The notes: a model not told the origin generated them from the letters alone. Counted from the stretch's first letter, positions 34,834 through 43,689 are shown. The stretch is 64,000 nucleotides of DNA from Arthrobacter sp. StoSoilB22 (GCF_019977315.1 NZ_AP024652.1:682001-746000); one strand, 5' to 3'. Numbers and translations are program-made.

Positions 34834-35040
34834 ATGGCTATGAATCTGCGCGTCCCAGAAGACCTCGATCGACGGCTGGAGAAGTTGGCCGCAGAGGAAC
34901 ACACGTCCAAGTCCGCACTCCTGTTGCAGGGGGCAGAGTTGGTTCTGCAGCGTCATGCGCGTCGACGCGAAATCAGTGAAGGCCTTGATTTCGTGATGAG
35001 TCATGATGCTGAGCTGCTGACGCGCCTTGAGGACGCGTGA
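34834..35040 (+). CDS. Ribbon-helix-helix antitoxin of a Doc module
   Basis: A 68-residue protein with an N-terminal ribbon-helix-helix domain: strand MNLRVPEDLDRRLEKLA, then helix, turn and helix HTSKSALLLQGAELVL. The acidic C-terminal tail (EGLDFVMSHDAELLTRLEDA) should neutralise the toxin. It overlaps the toxin gene by 4 bp (GTGA), the standard antitoxin-first order. Inverted repeats directly upstream suggest autoregulation. Confidence 0.85.
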   Translation: MAMNLRVPEDLDRRLEKLAAEEHTSKSALLLQGAELVLQRHARRREISEGLDFVMSHDAELLTRLEDA

Positions 35041-35408
35041 CAGCGTACCTGGACATTGAAGACGCCCTTCACGTCGTTGACCGGTACGGCTTTCATATTC
35101 GCGATGTTGGCTTGTTGGCCTCGGCGTTGGCCAGGCCGGCTACAACTGTCATGGGAGCGGAAGCCTATCCTGATCTTGCAATTAAGGCAGCTGCGCTATT
35201 GGAGTCTGTCGCCCGGTTCCATCCCCTCATAGATGGGAACAAGCGAACTGCGTGGACGCTCATGGTGCTGTTGCTGTGGATCAACGGATATAAGCATGAC
35301 TTCACCACGGAAAAAGGCTTCGAGCTTGTGGTTGGAGTCGCCGCGGGCGCCATCGAACTGCGGGATTCTTCCGCTGAGATTTCTCAGCACTTGGTGCCCC
35401 GCCGCTAG
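35037..35408 (+). CDS. Doc/Fic-type death-on-curing toxin
   Basis: A 123-residue Doc-family protein. The Fic-fold catalytic motif is HPLIDGNKRTAW starting at His62. Doc phosphorylates EF-Tu and stops translation. The length is normal and no frameshift is visible, so the module appears intact. GTG start inside the antitoxin stop. Its end overlaps the convergent UPF0303 gene by 4 bp. Confidence 0.88.
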   Translation: MTAYLDIEDALHVVDRYGFHIRDVGLLASALARPATTVMGAEAYPDLAIKAAALLESVARFHPLIDGNKRTAWTLMVLLLWINGYKHDFTTEKGFELVVGVAAGAIELRDSSAEISQHLVPRR

Positions 35409-35875
35409 ACCCCTACCGTCTTCAGGTAGTTCCGTATTCCGTCCACCACCATCTGGTGGTCCTCGTCAGAGCTCAGCCCCGAAACCGTGACAGCACCGAT
35501 CACACCGGCTCCCCGGACGCGGATGGGGAAGGAACCGCCGTCGAGGGTGTAGTCCTCGGGGGCAAGCCATCCGCCGCCCAACGGGTTGCGCTCGGCGAAT
35601 TGTTCACCCAACAATGCCGTACTGTGCTCGAATCGCAGCACGGCGGCGGACTTGCGGCGGATCCACTCTTCCTGGTCGCCCGTGGCACCGGGCAGGACGC
35701 AGCGGAACAGCACAATGTTGTGCCTGCGGATATCGATCGCGACGCCGAAGTCCGACGCAATGGCGTGGTTGGCGATCAGTGAGCCGAGTCGCCATGCGTC
35801 ATGGTGATCGAACGAACCGAACACCAGTTCATCTTCCTGCTGCTTCAGCTCCACCATGCGTGCAGATTCGCTCAT
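35405..35875 (-). CDS. UPF0303 / heme-degrading-domain (GlcG-HbpS fold) protein
   Basis: A 156-residue protein of the UPF0303 group, related to GlcG/HbpS proteins (AIDIRRHNIVLFRCVLPGAT, RFEHSTALLGEQF, SFPIRVRGAGVIGAVTVSGL). HbpS relatives bind heme or cobalamin-type cofactors, but no function is established for this branch. It overlaps the upstream oxidoreductase stop by 4 bp and is the last gene of the six-gene leftward sugar operon. Confidence 0.82.
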   Translation of the reverse strand: MSESARMVELKQQEDELVFGSFDHHDAWRLGSLIANHAIASDFGVAIDIRRHNIVLFRCVLPGATGDQEEWIRRKSAAVLRFEHSTALLGEQFAERNPLGGGWLAPEDYTLDGGSFPIRVRGAGVIGAVTVSGLSSDEDHQMVVDGIRNYLKTVGV

Positions 35876-36891
35876 GCCGCGCCACCCCGGTCAGCGTCGT
35901 AGCTCAGTCCTACCTGGCGCCGGATTTCGTCCATGGCGGCCATGATGGCCACGGTCTCGGCTGGCGGCAGGATGGTTCCGGCAGTCTCACCTGAGCGGAT
36001 CAGGCGTTCCAGTTCAGCAGCCTGATACTGCATGCCGCGGCTGGTGACGGGCTGGTCATACCGCTCAATGACACTGCCGTCCACGGCATGAACGGTGAAG
36101 GGAACCGGGTTGTACCAAGTGCTTTCTATGTCGATCCACCCTTCGCTGCCGATCACCATGGCACGGTTGGCGCTGGCGGCGTCGAGTTCGCAATCCACCA
36201 TCGCCTGGGCACCACTGGCGTATTCGAAGATCGCTGCGGTCTGACGATCGACTCCGGTGGCCGACATGGAGGCGCTGGCCTTTATGGACGCAGGAGTGCC
36301 CAGGATGTCGAAGGCAAAGGAGACCGGGTAGATGCCCAGGTCCAGCAGCGCCCCGCCGCCCAGGGCGGGATCGTTGAGCCGGTGGGCGGGATCCTTGGGA
36401 AGGCTCTGGTTGTGGGTGGCCACCACCTTGCGTACTGCACCGATGGTTCCTGAAGCGATGATGTCCCGGAGGCGAATCATGTGCGGCAGGAACCGGGTCC
36501 ACATGGCCTCCAGCGCCACGAGCCCCTTGGATTCCGCGAGGTCAACAATGTCCTGTGCCTGGCGGGCATTCATGGTGAACGCCTTCTCCACCAGGACGTG
36601 CTTGCCCGCATTCAACGCCAAGAGGGCGTTCTCATGGTGGAAAGGGTGCGGCGTGGCCACGTAGACCACATCAACCAGGGGATCTGCAACAAGGTCCTCA
36701 TAGCTGCCATGCGCGGTGGCCACGCCGTGCTCCCCAGCGAACGACTCACTCGATTCTAACGATCGCGATCCCACGGCTTGCACCGTGAAACCGTTCTCCT
36801 TCAAGTCCTTGGTCTGGAGCCCTGCGATGAATCCTGTGCCGAGGATTCCCCAGCGGATTGTTCCGTCGGAGGTGCCGTTGCTGAGGGTCAC
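35872..36891 (-). CDS. Gfo/Idh/MocA family oxidoreductase (third of operon)
   Basis: A 339-residue NAD(P)-dependent oxidoreductase. The Rossmann motif is GILGTGFIAG and the catalytic Lys region HVLVEKAF. It resembles the trans-dihydrodiol / D-xylose dehydrogenase branch (LEAMWTRFLPHMIRLRDII). I start it at GTG 36891, 4 bp after the preceding stop; the frame is open upstream to 37116 but that part overlaps a well-supported gene. Possible role as a reductase of a 3-keto-sugar intermediate (inference from the operon). Confidence 0.87.
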   Translation of the reverse strand: MTLSNGTSDGTIRWGILGTGFIAGLQTKDLKENGFTVQAVGSRSLESSESFAGEHGVATAHGSYEDLVADPLVDVVYVATPHPFHHENALLALNAGKHVLVEKAFTMNARQAQDIVDLAESKGLVALEAMWTRFLPHMIRLRDIIASGTIGAVRKVVATHNQSLPKDPAHRLNDPALGGGALLDLGIYPVSFAFDILGTPASIKASASMSATGVDRQTAAIFEYASGAQAMVDCELDAASANRAMVIGSEGWIDIESTWYNPVPFTVHAVDGSVIERYDQPVTSRGMQYQAAELERLIRSGETAGTILPPAETVAIMAAMDEIRRQVGLSYDADRGGAA

Positions 36892-36895
36892 GTGC

Positions 36896-37897
36896 TTAGT
36901 CCTTGCTGCTGAAGGCGGCGTCGAAGGAGGTCTGCGAAGCCGGGAAGTCGAACTTCTTGAGGGCGGCGAGGGCTTCGGGGGCGCCGTGGAGGCGGTCCAT
37001 GCCGGCGTCTTCCCATTCCACGCTGATGGGTCCGTTGTAACCGATGGCGGTGAGGGCACGGAAGGACGATTCCCAGGGCACGTCGCCTCGTCCGGCGGAG
37101 ACGAAGTCCCAGCCACGGCGGGGGTCGCCCCAGGGCAGGTGGGAGCCCATGACGGTGTTCCGGCCGGTGGGGCGGAGCTTGGTGTCTTTGCAGTCCACGT
37201 GGTAGATCCGGTCCTTGAAGTCCCAGATGAAGGACACGGGATCGATGCCCTGCCACATGAAGTGCGACGGGTCCCAGTTCAGCCCGAAGGCTGGCCGGTG
37301 GCCGATCGCTTCGAGGGTCCGGACGGTGGTCCAGTAGTCGTAGGCGATTTCGGAGGGGTGGACTTCGTGGGCGAAGCGGACCCCGCATTCGTCGAAGACG
37401 TCCAGGATGGGGTTCCAACGGTCGGCGAAGTCCTGATAGCCGGCGTCGATGACCTTCTCCGGGACGGGAGGGAACATGGCGACGTACTGCCAGATGGAGG
37501 AGCCGGTGAACCCGACGACGGTGTCAACGCCCAGGGCGCGGGCGAGGCGGGCGGTGTGCTTCATTTCTTCGGCAGCGCGTTGGCGCACGCCTTCGGGGTC
37601 GCCGTCGCCCCACACCTTGGACCCAACGATCGCTTCGTGGCGGAAGTCGATGGGGTCATCGCAGACGGCTTGGCCTTTGAGGTGGTTGGAGATGGCCCAG
37701 ACCTTGAGGTTGTACTTTTCCAGGACAGCGAGTTTGGATTCGACGTAGCCGGGTTCGTCCCAGCGCCAGGCGTCCAGGTGGTCTCCGGAGACGGCGATTT
37801 CCAGGCCGTCGTAGCCCCAGCCGGAAGCAAGACGCGCGACTTCCTCGAAGGGGAGGTCGGCCCACTGGCCGGTGAACAGGGTGTACGGGCGGGGCAT
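36896..37897 (-). CDS. Sugar phosphate isomerase/epimerase-like TIM barrel (large type)
   Basis: A 333-residue AP_endonuc_2-type TIM barrel with conserved metal-site segments FAHEVHPSEIAYDYW, GLNWDPSHFMWQG and YHVDCKDTKL, and ISVEWEDAGMDR near the end. Members of this longer subfamily include 3-keto-glycoside eliminases or deglycosidases. It lies 1 bp downstream of one Gfo/Idh gene and 4 bp upstream of another. A role in eliminating or hydrating a 3-keto-sugar is plausible but unproven. Confidence 0.85.
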   Translation of the reverse strand: MPRPYTLFTGQWADLPFEEVARLASGWGYDGLEIAVSGDHLDAWRWDEPGYVESKLAVLEKYNLKVWAISNHLKGQAVCDDPIDFRHEAIVGSKVWGDGDPEGVRQRAAEEMKHTARLARALGVDTVVGFTGSSIWQYVAMFPPVPEKVIDAGYQDFADRWNPILDVFDECGVRFAHEVHPSEIAYDYWTTVRTLEAIGHRPAFGLNWDPSHFMWQGIDPVSFIWDFKDRIYHVDCKDTKLRPTGRNTVMGSHLPWGDPRRGWDFVSAGRGDVPWESSFRALTAIGYNGPISVEWEDAGMDRLHGAPEALAALKKFDFPASQTSFDAAFSSKD

Positions 37898-37898
37898 G

Positions 37899-39062
37899 TC
37901 AGGCTCCTTCAGTAACGGATGCGGTGAGCTGGATCAGTGAGCTTTTGGCGGCCGCGGACTCTTCCACGGCGGTCAGGATGTGCTGGACGTTCAGGCCCTC
38001 TTCAAACGACGGCGACGGCGACTCACCCGCGGCGATCGCGGTGAGGAAGTCGCGGATCTGGTGCGTGAATGTGTGTTCCCAGCCGATGACGTGACCTTGC
38101 GGCCACCACGCTTCCAGGTACGGGTGTTCGGCCTCGTTGACCAGGATCCGCCGGAAGCCTTGCTCACGGACGGGCACTGTGGTGTCCATGAAATAGAGTT
38201 CGTTCAGGTTCTCCAGGTCAAAGGTCATTGAACCAAGCGAGCCGTAGATTTCCAGTCTCAGGGAGTTCTTCTGGCCAGTCGCTACGCGGGAAGCTTCAAC
38301 TGAGGCGATTGCTCCTGAGGCGAGCGAGAGGTTTACCCAGGCGGCGTCGTCGACCGTGACATCCTCCGGACCCTCTGCGCCGGGGCGCTGATCAACAAAA
38401 GTCTGCAGGCGGCCCGAAACCTCGGTGACAGCATCGTTCAGAAGGTACAGGACCTGGTCGATGGCGTGCGAGGCGATGTCGCCCAGGGCGCCGGATCCGG
38501 CGGTTTCCTTGCGGAGGCGCCAGGACATGGGGGACTGGGCGTCGGTCAGCCAGTCCTGCAGGTACGCGGCGCGAACATGCCGGACTGTGCCGAGACGACC
38601 TTCCGCAATGAGTTCCTTGGCGAGGGCTAGCGCTGGGACGCGGCGGTAGTTGAAGCCGATCATCGACTGCACACCGCGGTCCCGGGCCTTTGCGGCGGCT
38701 GCGGTCATCAGCTCGGCCTCACCCAAGGTGTTGGCCAGCGGCTTCTCCACCAGAACGTGCTTGCCTGCTTCCAAAGCCGCGATGGCGATTTCGGCGTGCA
38801 TCCAGCCCGGTGCGCAGATATCGATGATGTGGATGTCGTCCCGTTCGATCACGGAGCGCCAGTCAGTGGCGGACTCGGCCCAGCCGTACTTGGCGGCGGC
38901 TTCCGCGACGGCATCTGCGTCCCGGCCCACCAGCACTTTTTGCTCGAAGGCCGGGACGTCGAAGAAGCTGGAGACGTTCCGCCAAGCATTCGAGTGGGCC
39001 TTACCCATGAAGGCGTAACCGATTGCCGCGACGCCCAGCGGCGAGGAGGTAGGAATAGTCAT
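37899..39062 (-). CDS. Gfo/Idh/MocA family oxidoreductase (second of operon, levoglucosan-dehydrogenase-like)
   Basis: A 387-residue oxidoreductase. N-terminal motif GYAFMGKAHSNAW, catalytic HVLVEKPLAN, and a substrate domain with YLQDWLTDAQSPMSWRLRKE and AGSGALGDIASHAIDQ. These segments recall levoglucosan dehydrogenase-type enzymes known in Pseudarthrobacter, which oxidise C3 of anhydroglucose. That similarity is from memory, so substrate assignment is tentative. It lies 17 bp after the 39080 gene. Confidence 0.86.
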   Translation of the reverse strand: MTIPTSSPLGVAAIGYAFMGKAHSNAWRNVSSFFDVPAFEQKVLVGRDADAVAEAAAKYGWAESATDWRSVIERDDIHIIDICAPGWMHAEIAIAALEAGKHVLVEKPLANTLGEAELMTAAAAKARDRGVQSMIGFNYRRVPALALAKELIAEGRLGTVRHVRAAYLQDWLTDAQSPMSWRLRKETAGSGALGDIASHAIDQVLYLLNDAVTEVSGRLQTFVDQRPGAEGPEDVTVDDAAWVNLSLASGAIASVEASRVATGQKNSLRLEIYGSLGSMTFDLENLNELYFMDTTVPVREQGFRRILVNEAEHPYLEAWWPQGHVIGWEHTFTHQIRDFLTAIAAGESPSPSFEEGLNVQHILTAVEESAAAKSSLIQLTASVTEGA

Positions 39063-39079
39063 CTGGTTCCTCGCCGGCT

Positions 39080-40201
39080 CTAAAGGGTGGCGGTTTCGGG
39101 TGCCCAGTCCTCGGGGAGGGCGGCCGAGGCTGGTGCGTTGCTGGTGACGTCCACGAAAGTACCCGATTCCACGGATTCGGATATGGAAACCATGCTGTCC
39201 AGCACGTGGTAGGCGAGGTCGCCGGTGGCCCGGTGGGCAGTACCGGCACGAAGGGCGCGGGCCATGTCCAGAACACCCAGGCCACGGCCGTTGGCCGGAC
39301 CCGTTGCAGGGATGATCTCCGGCTCTTCCGCGCCGGGACGCCAGAGCTTGAGGTCGCCGTCGAAGTAGTTCGGATCCGGGAGGGACAGGGTGGCCTCAGA
39401 GCCGGTGATTTCCACGAAGCCCATCCGCAGGCGCGGTGATTCGAAGGAGAAGACGCTGTGGGAGGACTGGCCGCCTTCGAACTGCGCCATCGCGGAGACG
39501 TGGGTGGGGACCTCGACGGCGAATTCCTCGCCTGCCTTGGGGCCGGAACCAATGACGCGGGTCGCTTTGGCGGAGGAACCGACGGCGGCCACCTTGCGGA
39601 TCGATCCGAAGGTCTGGATCAGGGCGGTGAGGTAGTACGGGCCCATGTCGAACAGGGGGCCGGCGCCGTGCTGGAACAGGAACGCGGGGTTGGGGTGCCA
39701 GGACTCCGGGCCGGGGGTTTGGAACGTGGTCATGCCGGTCAGGGGTGTGCCGATGTCGCCGCGCTCAATGATGCGTCGGGCGGTTTGCAGCCCGGCGCCG
39801 AGGAACGTGTCCGGGGCCGTGCCCAGGCGGATCCCAGCGGCGTCGGCTGCCTTGAGCAGGCCGAGCCCGGATTCGCGGTCCAAGGAGAAGGGCTTCTCGG
39901 TCCAGACGTGCTTGCCCGCGTTGACGGCTGCGGTGGCGACCTCGACGTGCGCTGCCGGGATGGTCAGGTTCACGATGATCTCGACGTCGGGGTGGTTCAG
40001 GGCCAGCTCCGGGGCACCGAATTCGGGGATCCCGTATTCTTCGGCGCGCGCCTTTGCTGCCTCTTCGAAGAGGTCCGCGATCACCAGGACTTTCAGGTCC
40101 GGGAAGACCGTGAGGTTGTCCAGGTACTGCTTGCTGATGTTGCCCGCGCCGATGACGGCAACGCCCACGGGGCCTTTGCGGGTAGACGGTGCGAAGCTCA
40201 T
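39080..40201 (-). CDS. Gfo/Idh/MocA family oxidoreductase (first of operon)
   Basis: A 373-residue NAD(P)-dependent oxidoreductase with GVAVIGAGNISKQYL at the N-terminus, HVWTEKPFSLDRESGL as the Lys motif and a long C-terminal domain (GPLFDMGPYYLTALIQTFG). It starts inside the stop of the upstream isomerase gene (4-bp overlap). One of three paralogous dehydrogenases in the operon, presumably acting at different oxidation or reduction steps or on different glycosides. Confidence 0.87.
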   Translation of the reverse strand: MSFAPSTRKGPVGVAVIGAGNISKQYLDNLTVFPDLKVLVIADLFEEAAKARAEEYGIPEFGAPELALNHPDVEIIVNLTIPAAHVEVATAAVNAGKHVWTEKPFSLDRESGLGLLKAADAAGIRLGTAPDTFLGAGLQTARRIIERGDIGTPLTGMTTFQTPGPESWHPNPAFLFQHGAGPLFDMGPYYLTALIQTFGSIRKVAAVGSSAKATRVIGSGPKAGEEFAVEVPTHVSAMAQFEGGQSSHSVFSFESPRLRMGFVEITGSEATLSLPDPNYFDGDLKLWRPGAEEPEIIPATGPANGRGLGVLDMARALRAGTAHRATGDLAYHVLDSMVSISESVESGTFVDVTSNAPASAALPEDWAPETATL

Positions 40202-40977
40202 GCCTTGGCTCCTTCTGCTGCCTGGGTGTCGGTTGCAGCGTCTGCGCTGGCCGCTGCGGTGAGGTAGTTCAAGCTCTCGGTGATGCCTTGGAAGATGTCT
40301 CCGGAGTAGTCATCGAATTCCACCACGCCCACTTCCAGGGACTTGGCAGCGGCGATGACATCCAGCACCGGGACGGTGCCCTGGCCTGCAGGCTGCTGGG
40401 CTTTGGTGTCTGTGGTGGCCGGGCCGTCCTTGATGTGGATGAGCTTCACGCGGTCACCCAGGCGTGCCAGCAGTTCCACGGGGTCCTGGCCACCGACGGC
40501 AACCCAGTACGTGTCTACTTCAAGGACGAGTTCGGGATCCAGCAAACCTTCGAGGTACTCCAGGGCGGTTTTGCCTTCGATGGTGGACTCCAGCTCCCAT
40601 GCGTGGTTGTGGTAGCCGACGCGGATGCCGTACTCGGCACCCTTCTTCGCTGCTGCGTTGAGCTTGGCCGCGGTGGCCTGGATGTCCTGGGCCGACTGCC
40701 AGTGCTCGGCGGGAAGGAATGGATCGATCACCGTGGTGATGCCCAGCTCCTTGGCTGCTGCAAAGATCTCATCCTGGTCCTGGCTCAACAGCGGGGCATG
40801 GCCGGACGGAGCCGTCAGGCCGTTCTCCTTTAACGCCGCGCCAAGTTCCTTGGCCGTGGCCACGAAGTTATAGGGCTCCACCTGCGTGAAACCGATCTCG
40901 GCAACCCTCTTGATGGTGCCTGGCAGGTCCTCCTGGATGGCATCTCGGAGGGTATACAGCTGGAGCGAATACGACAT
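40198..40977 (-). CDS. Sugar phosphate isomerase/epimerase-like TIM barrel (small type)
   Basis: A 259-residue AP_endonuc_2-type TIM barrel (SLQLYTLRDAIQEDLPGTIK, GYHNHAWELESTIEG, ELVLEVDTYWVAVGGQDP, LIHIKDGPATTD). These are the metal and substrate segments of IolE/IolI-like isomerases and 3-keto-sugar lyases or hydratases. It is the first gene of the six-gene operon, facing the ROK regulator across a 188-bp region with inverted repeats. Confidence 0.87.
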   Translation of the reverse strand: MSYSLQLYTLRDAIQEDLPGTIKRVAEIGFTQVEPYNFVATAKELGAALKENGLTAPSGHAPLLSQDQDEIFAAAKELGITTVIDPFLPAEHWQSAQDIQATAAKLNAAAKKGAEYGIRVGYHNHAWELESTIEGKTALEYLEGLLDPELVLEVDTYWVAVGGQDPVELLARLGDRVKLIHIKDGPATTDTKAQQPAGQGTVPVLDVIAAAKSLEVGVVEFDDYSGDIFQGITESLNYLTAAASADAATDTQAAEGAKA

Positions 40978-41106
40978 GGGGATCCTTTTCGGGAGTGCTT
41001 TTCCGGGATTTCAGGGCCTTGGCGCCAGTCTAGTGAGCACCCCCTCGGGGAGCCACCGATTCCGCACGTCAATGGACTGGACACCAACTCCTTTCAGCCT
41101 AAAGGG

Positions 41107-41158
41107 ACTTTTGCCGAGCGTCTAGCAAAAGTTGCAAGAATTCCGCAAAACTTCTGCT
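41107..41158. promoter_or_regulatory. Overlapping inverted repeats, candidate ROK operators
   Basis: A perfect 8-bp inverted repeat ACTTTTGC (41107-41114) / GCAAAAGT (41125-41132) is interleaved with AGCAAAAGTT (41124-41133) / AACTTCTGCT (41149-41158). The repeated element is GCAAAAsTT. It lies between the divergent sugar operon and the ROK gene, immediately before the ROK start codon, so the ROK protein probably represses both. Confidence 0.6.
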
Positions 41159-41165
41159 GGATGAC

Positions 41166-42413
41166 ATGCATAAGCAATCATGCTTCACTAATTGCATGAC
41201 ATCTGAGGCCGGAATCGACGCCGGAAATAGCTCCGTGCCCGAAGCCGGCAATCTCTCCCGCGCCGGAAATCTCTTCCAACTCCTCCGCGACGGTAAGGCG
41301 CGCACCCGGGCTGAGCTTGCAGAAACCACTGGCCTTGCCCGCTCCACCGTTGCCTCAAGGATTGACGCCCTCATCAGCTCAGGGCTCGTCGGCCCTGCTG
41401 GCGAGGCGAGCTCCACAGGCGGCAGGCCGCCGTCGCGCGTTGCCTTCAACCCCGCCGCGCGCGTTGTCCTGGCCGTCGACGTCGGAGCTACCCACGTGAT
41501 TGTTGCCGTCACCGATCTCGGCGGCGACGTCGTGGCCGAGCGACGGTTGACGCAGGAGGTCGCTGACGGGCCGGACGTGGTCCTGGGCCGCGTGGTTTCA
41601 GCGGGCATGGAACTCCTGGCCGAAGCCGGCCGCGAACCCGGCGAGCTCGCCGGAATAGGCATCGGCCTGCCCGGTCCCGTGGAACACGCCAGCGGCAGGC
41701 CGGTCAAGCCGCCCATCATGCCTGGCTGGGACGGATTCGACGTCGTCACGTACGTTCAGCGCTCCCTGCCGGTTCCAGTCCTGGTGGACAACGACGTCAA
41801 CATCATGGCCCTCGGTGAACGCACCGCGTACTGGCCGGACCATGAAAACTTCCTCTTCATCAAAGTGGCCACCGGAATCGGCGCGGGCATCATCAGCAGC
41901 GGACAATTACAGCGCGGCGCCAACGGCACCGCCGGCGACCTCGGCCACGTCCGTGTGCCCCGCGGTGACGACGTCCTCTGCCGCTGCGGCAACCACGGCT
42001 GCCTCGAGGCACTTGCCTCAGGTCCCGCCGTCGCGCGTCAACTGCAGGCACAAGGGCTGGAAGCTGCCAGCGGCGCCGACGTCCTGCGACTCGTTGGCGA
42101 AGGAAACCTGCAGGCCATCCAGGCGCTTCGGCAGGCCGGACGCGATGTTGGCGATGTTTTAGCCACCGTGGTCAACCTGCTCAACCCGTCCATGATCATC
42201 ATCGGCGGCAGCGTGGGGGAGGCGGGTGAGCACCTGGTGGCCGGGATCCGCGAAGTGGTCTACCGGCGGTCCTTGCCCCTGGCCACCACGCACCTGCGCA
42301 TCGGCATTTCCATGGCCGGTCAGCGCGCGGCGATCCTTGGCGCCAGCCACCTGGTGACCCAGCATGTTCTGTCACCGTCCGTGATTGAGGCCACGCTCCA
42401 AGCGGCGGGCTAA
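41166..42413 (+). CDS. ROK family transcriptional regulator
   Basis: A 415-residue NagC/XylR-type ROK protein. The N-terminal winged HTH (TRAELAETTGLARSTVASRI) is followed by the sugar-kinase-like fold with VLAVDVGATHVIVAVTDLGG, the zinc motif CRCGNHGCLEALAS and ATGIGAGIISSGQL. The ATG at 41166 or 41196 could be used. It is divergent from the Gfo/Idh/TIM-barrel operon, which it should regulate in response to a sugar or keto-sugar. Confidence 0.9.
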   Translation: MHKQSCFTNCMTSEAGIDAGNSSVPEAGNLSRAGNLFQLLRDGKARTRAELAETTGLARSTVASRIDALISSGLVGPAGEASSTGGRPPSRVAFNPAARVVLAVDVGATHVIVAVTDLGGDVVAERRLTQEVADGPDVVLGRVVSAGMELLAEAGREPGELAGIGIGLPGPVEHASGRPVKPPIMPGWDGFDVVTYVQRSLPVPVLVDNDVNIMALGERTAYWPDHENFLFIKVATGIGAGIISSGQLQRGANGTAGDLGHVRVPRGDDVLCRCGNHGCLEALASGPAVARQLQAQGLEAASGADVLRLVGEGNLQAIQALRQAGRDVGDVLATVVNLLNPSMIIIGGSVGEAGEHLVAGIREVVYRRSLPLATTHLRIGISMAGQRAAILGASHLVTQHVLSPSVIEATLQAAG

Positions 42414-42495
42414 GCCCTTCTTATGGGCTTCCGCGGCGTGGGAGCGTGATAGCAATGAAAGTGATGAGTACTTTCTTCGCTTCCCCGTGCGCCCA

Positions 42496-43689
42496 ATGAC
42501 CCGGTTCCTCGCCAGAATTCCCCGCGGCTGGCTGATCCTCGCGTGCATCGGCCTCATTGCCCTGAACATGCGCGGACCCTTCGTGGCGGTGGCGCCCGTG
42601 GTGGATTCGTTACAGCAGGATCTCGGATTCTCGCCTGTGGAACTCGGGCTCCTGACCGGCATTCCCGTGCTGTGTTTCTCCCTTGCTTCGCCTTTGGCTT
42701 CGTTGGCCGGGCGCCGCCTGGGCGCCGAATTCGCGGTGATGCTCACCCTGCTGGGGGTACTGGCCGGGGTGGTGATTCGATCCAGCGGCGGTGGCGCCTC
42801 GGTGATGGTGGGCACGGTCATCATTGGCGTGGCCATCACCATCGGCAATATTGCAGTGCCGCTGATCATCCGTCGAGACTTCGCACCGCGGCGTCAGGCA
42901 ACCGCCATGGGCGTTTACACTGCTGCACTCAACGTGGGCTCATTCCTTACCTCCGTGGCCACCGCGCCCCTCGCCGAACTAGTGGGCTGGCGGCTTGCCC
43001 TGGCTGCGAGCGCTCTGTTGGCGTTGGCGGCCATTCTGTTCTGGGTTCCAACAGTGGGTGCGCGGCGGGCGTTTGTTCCCGCTGCGGTTCCCTTGCCTGT
43101 TGCTTCCGGGGCCGGTCCTGTTGCGGGTGTTCGCTGGCTGACTGTGGGCCTGACTCTCGGCTTCGCGGGTCAGGCGTTCTCCTACTACGGGGTCACCGCG
43201 TGGTTGCCCAGTTTTCTTGCCGACGAACTCGCCATGGGTACCGCCGAAGCCGGTGCGGGGTCCTCGCTGTTTCAGATTTTCGCGATCGTGGGCGGCCTGG
43301 GCGTGCCACTCCTGGCCCGTTTCACCAGTACGACGACGGTGGCGGTCACCTTGAGCGCGCTGTGGCTTACGGTTCCCGTGGGCTTGTTGCTGGCTCCTGG
43401 TTTCTGGTGGTTGTGGTCTTCGCTGGGCGGTGTTGCGCAGGGTGGCGGGATCACGGTGATCTTCATTGCCATCATCAAGTTTGCGCAGTCGCAGGCCGCG
43501 GCCGGGAAGATGTCCGCTGTGGTGCAAGGGGTTGGTTATTGCTTCGCCGCGTTGGCTCCCACTGTTGTTGGGTTCGTGCACAGTGAGACCGATGGGTGGA
43601 CGGTGCCGCTCTTCGTGATCCTCGGCTCGGTGCTCGCGTTCTGTGTGTGCACCACCTTGTCCGTGCGCTGGGTGGCCCGTCAGCGCTGA
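42496..43689 (+). CDS. MFS transporter, CynX/NimT type
   Basis: A 397-residue membrane protein with about 12 helices. The first helices read GWLILACIGLIALNMRGPFVAVAPVV, characteristic of the CynX/NimT (cyanate/nitroimidazole) group of the major facilitator superfamily. Start is uncertain: ATG 42496 is chosen, with GTG 42487 as an alternative, and neither has a good Shine-Dalgarno. It follows the ROK gene on the same strand by 82 bp but may have its own promoter. Substrate unknown. Confidence 0.82.
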   Translation: MTRFLARIPRGWLILACIGLIALNMRGPFVAVAPVVDSLQQDLGFSPVELGLLTGIPVLCFSLASPLASLAGRRLGAEFAVMLTLLGVLAGVVIRSSGGGASVMVGTVIIGVAITIGNIAVPLIIRRDFAPRRQATAMGVYTAALNVGSFLTSVATAPLAELVGWRLALAASALLALAAILFWVPTVGARRAFVPAAVPLPVASGAGPVAGVRWLTVGLTLGFAGQAFSYYGVTAWLPSFLADELAMGTAEAGAGSSLFQIFAIVGGLGVPLLARFTSTTTVAVTLSALWLTVPVGLLLAPGFWWLWSSLGGVAQGGGITVIFIAIIKFAQSQAAAGKMSAVVQGVGYCFAALAPTVVGFVHSETDGWTVPLFVILGSVLAFCVCTTLSVRWVARQR

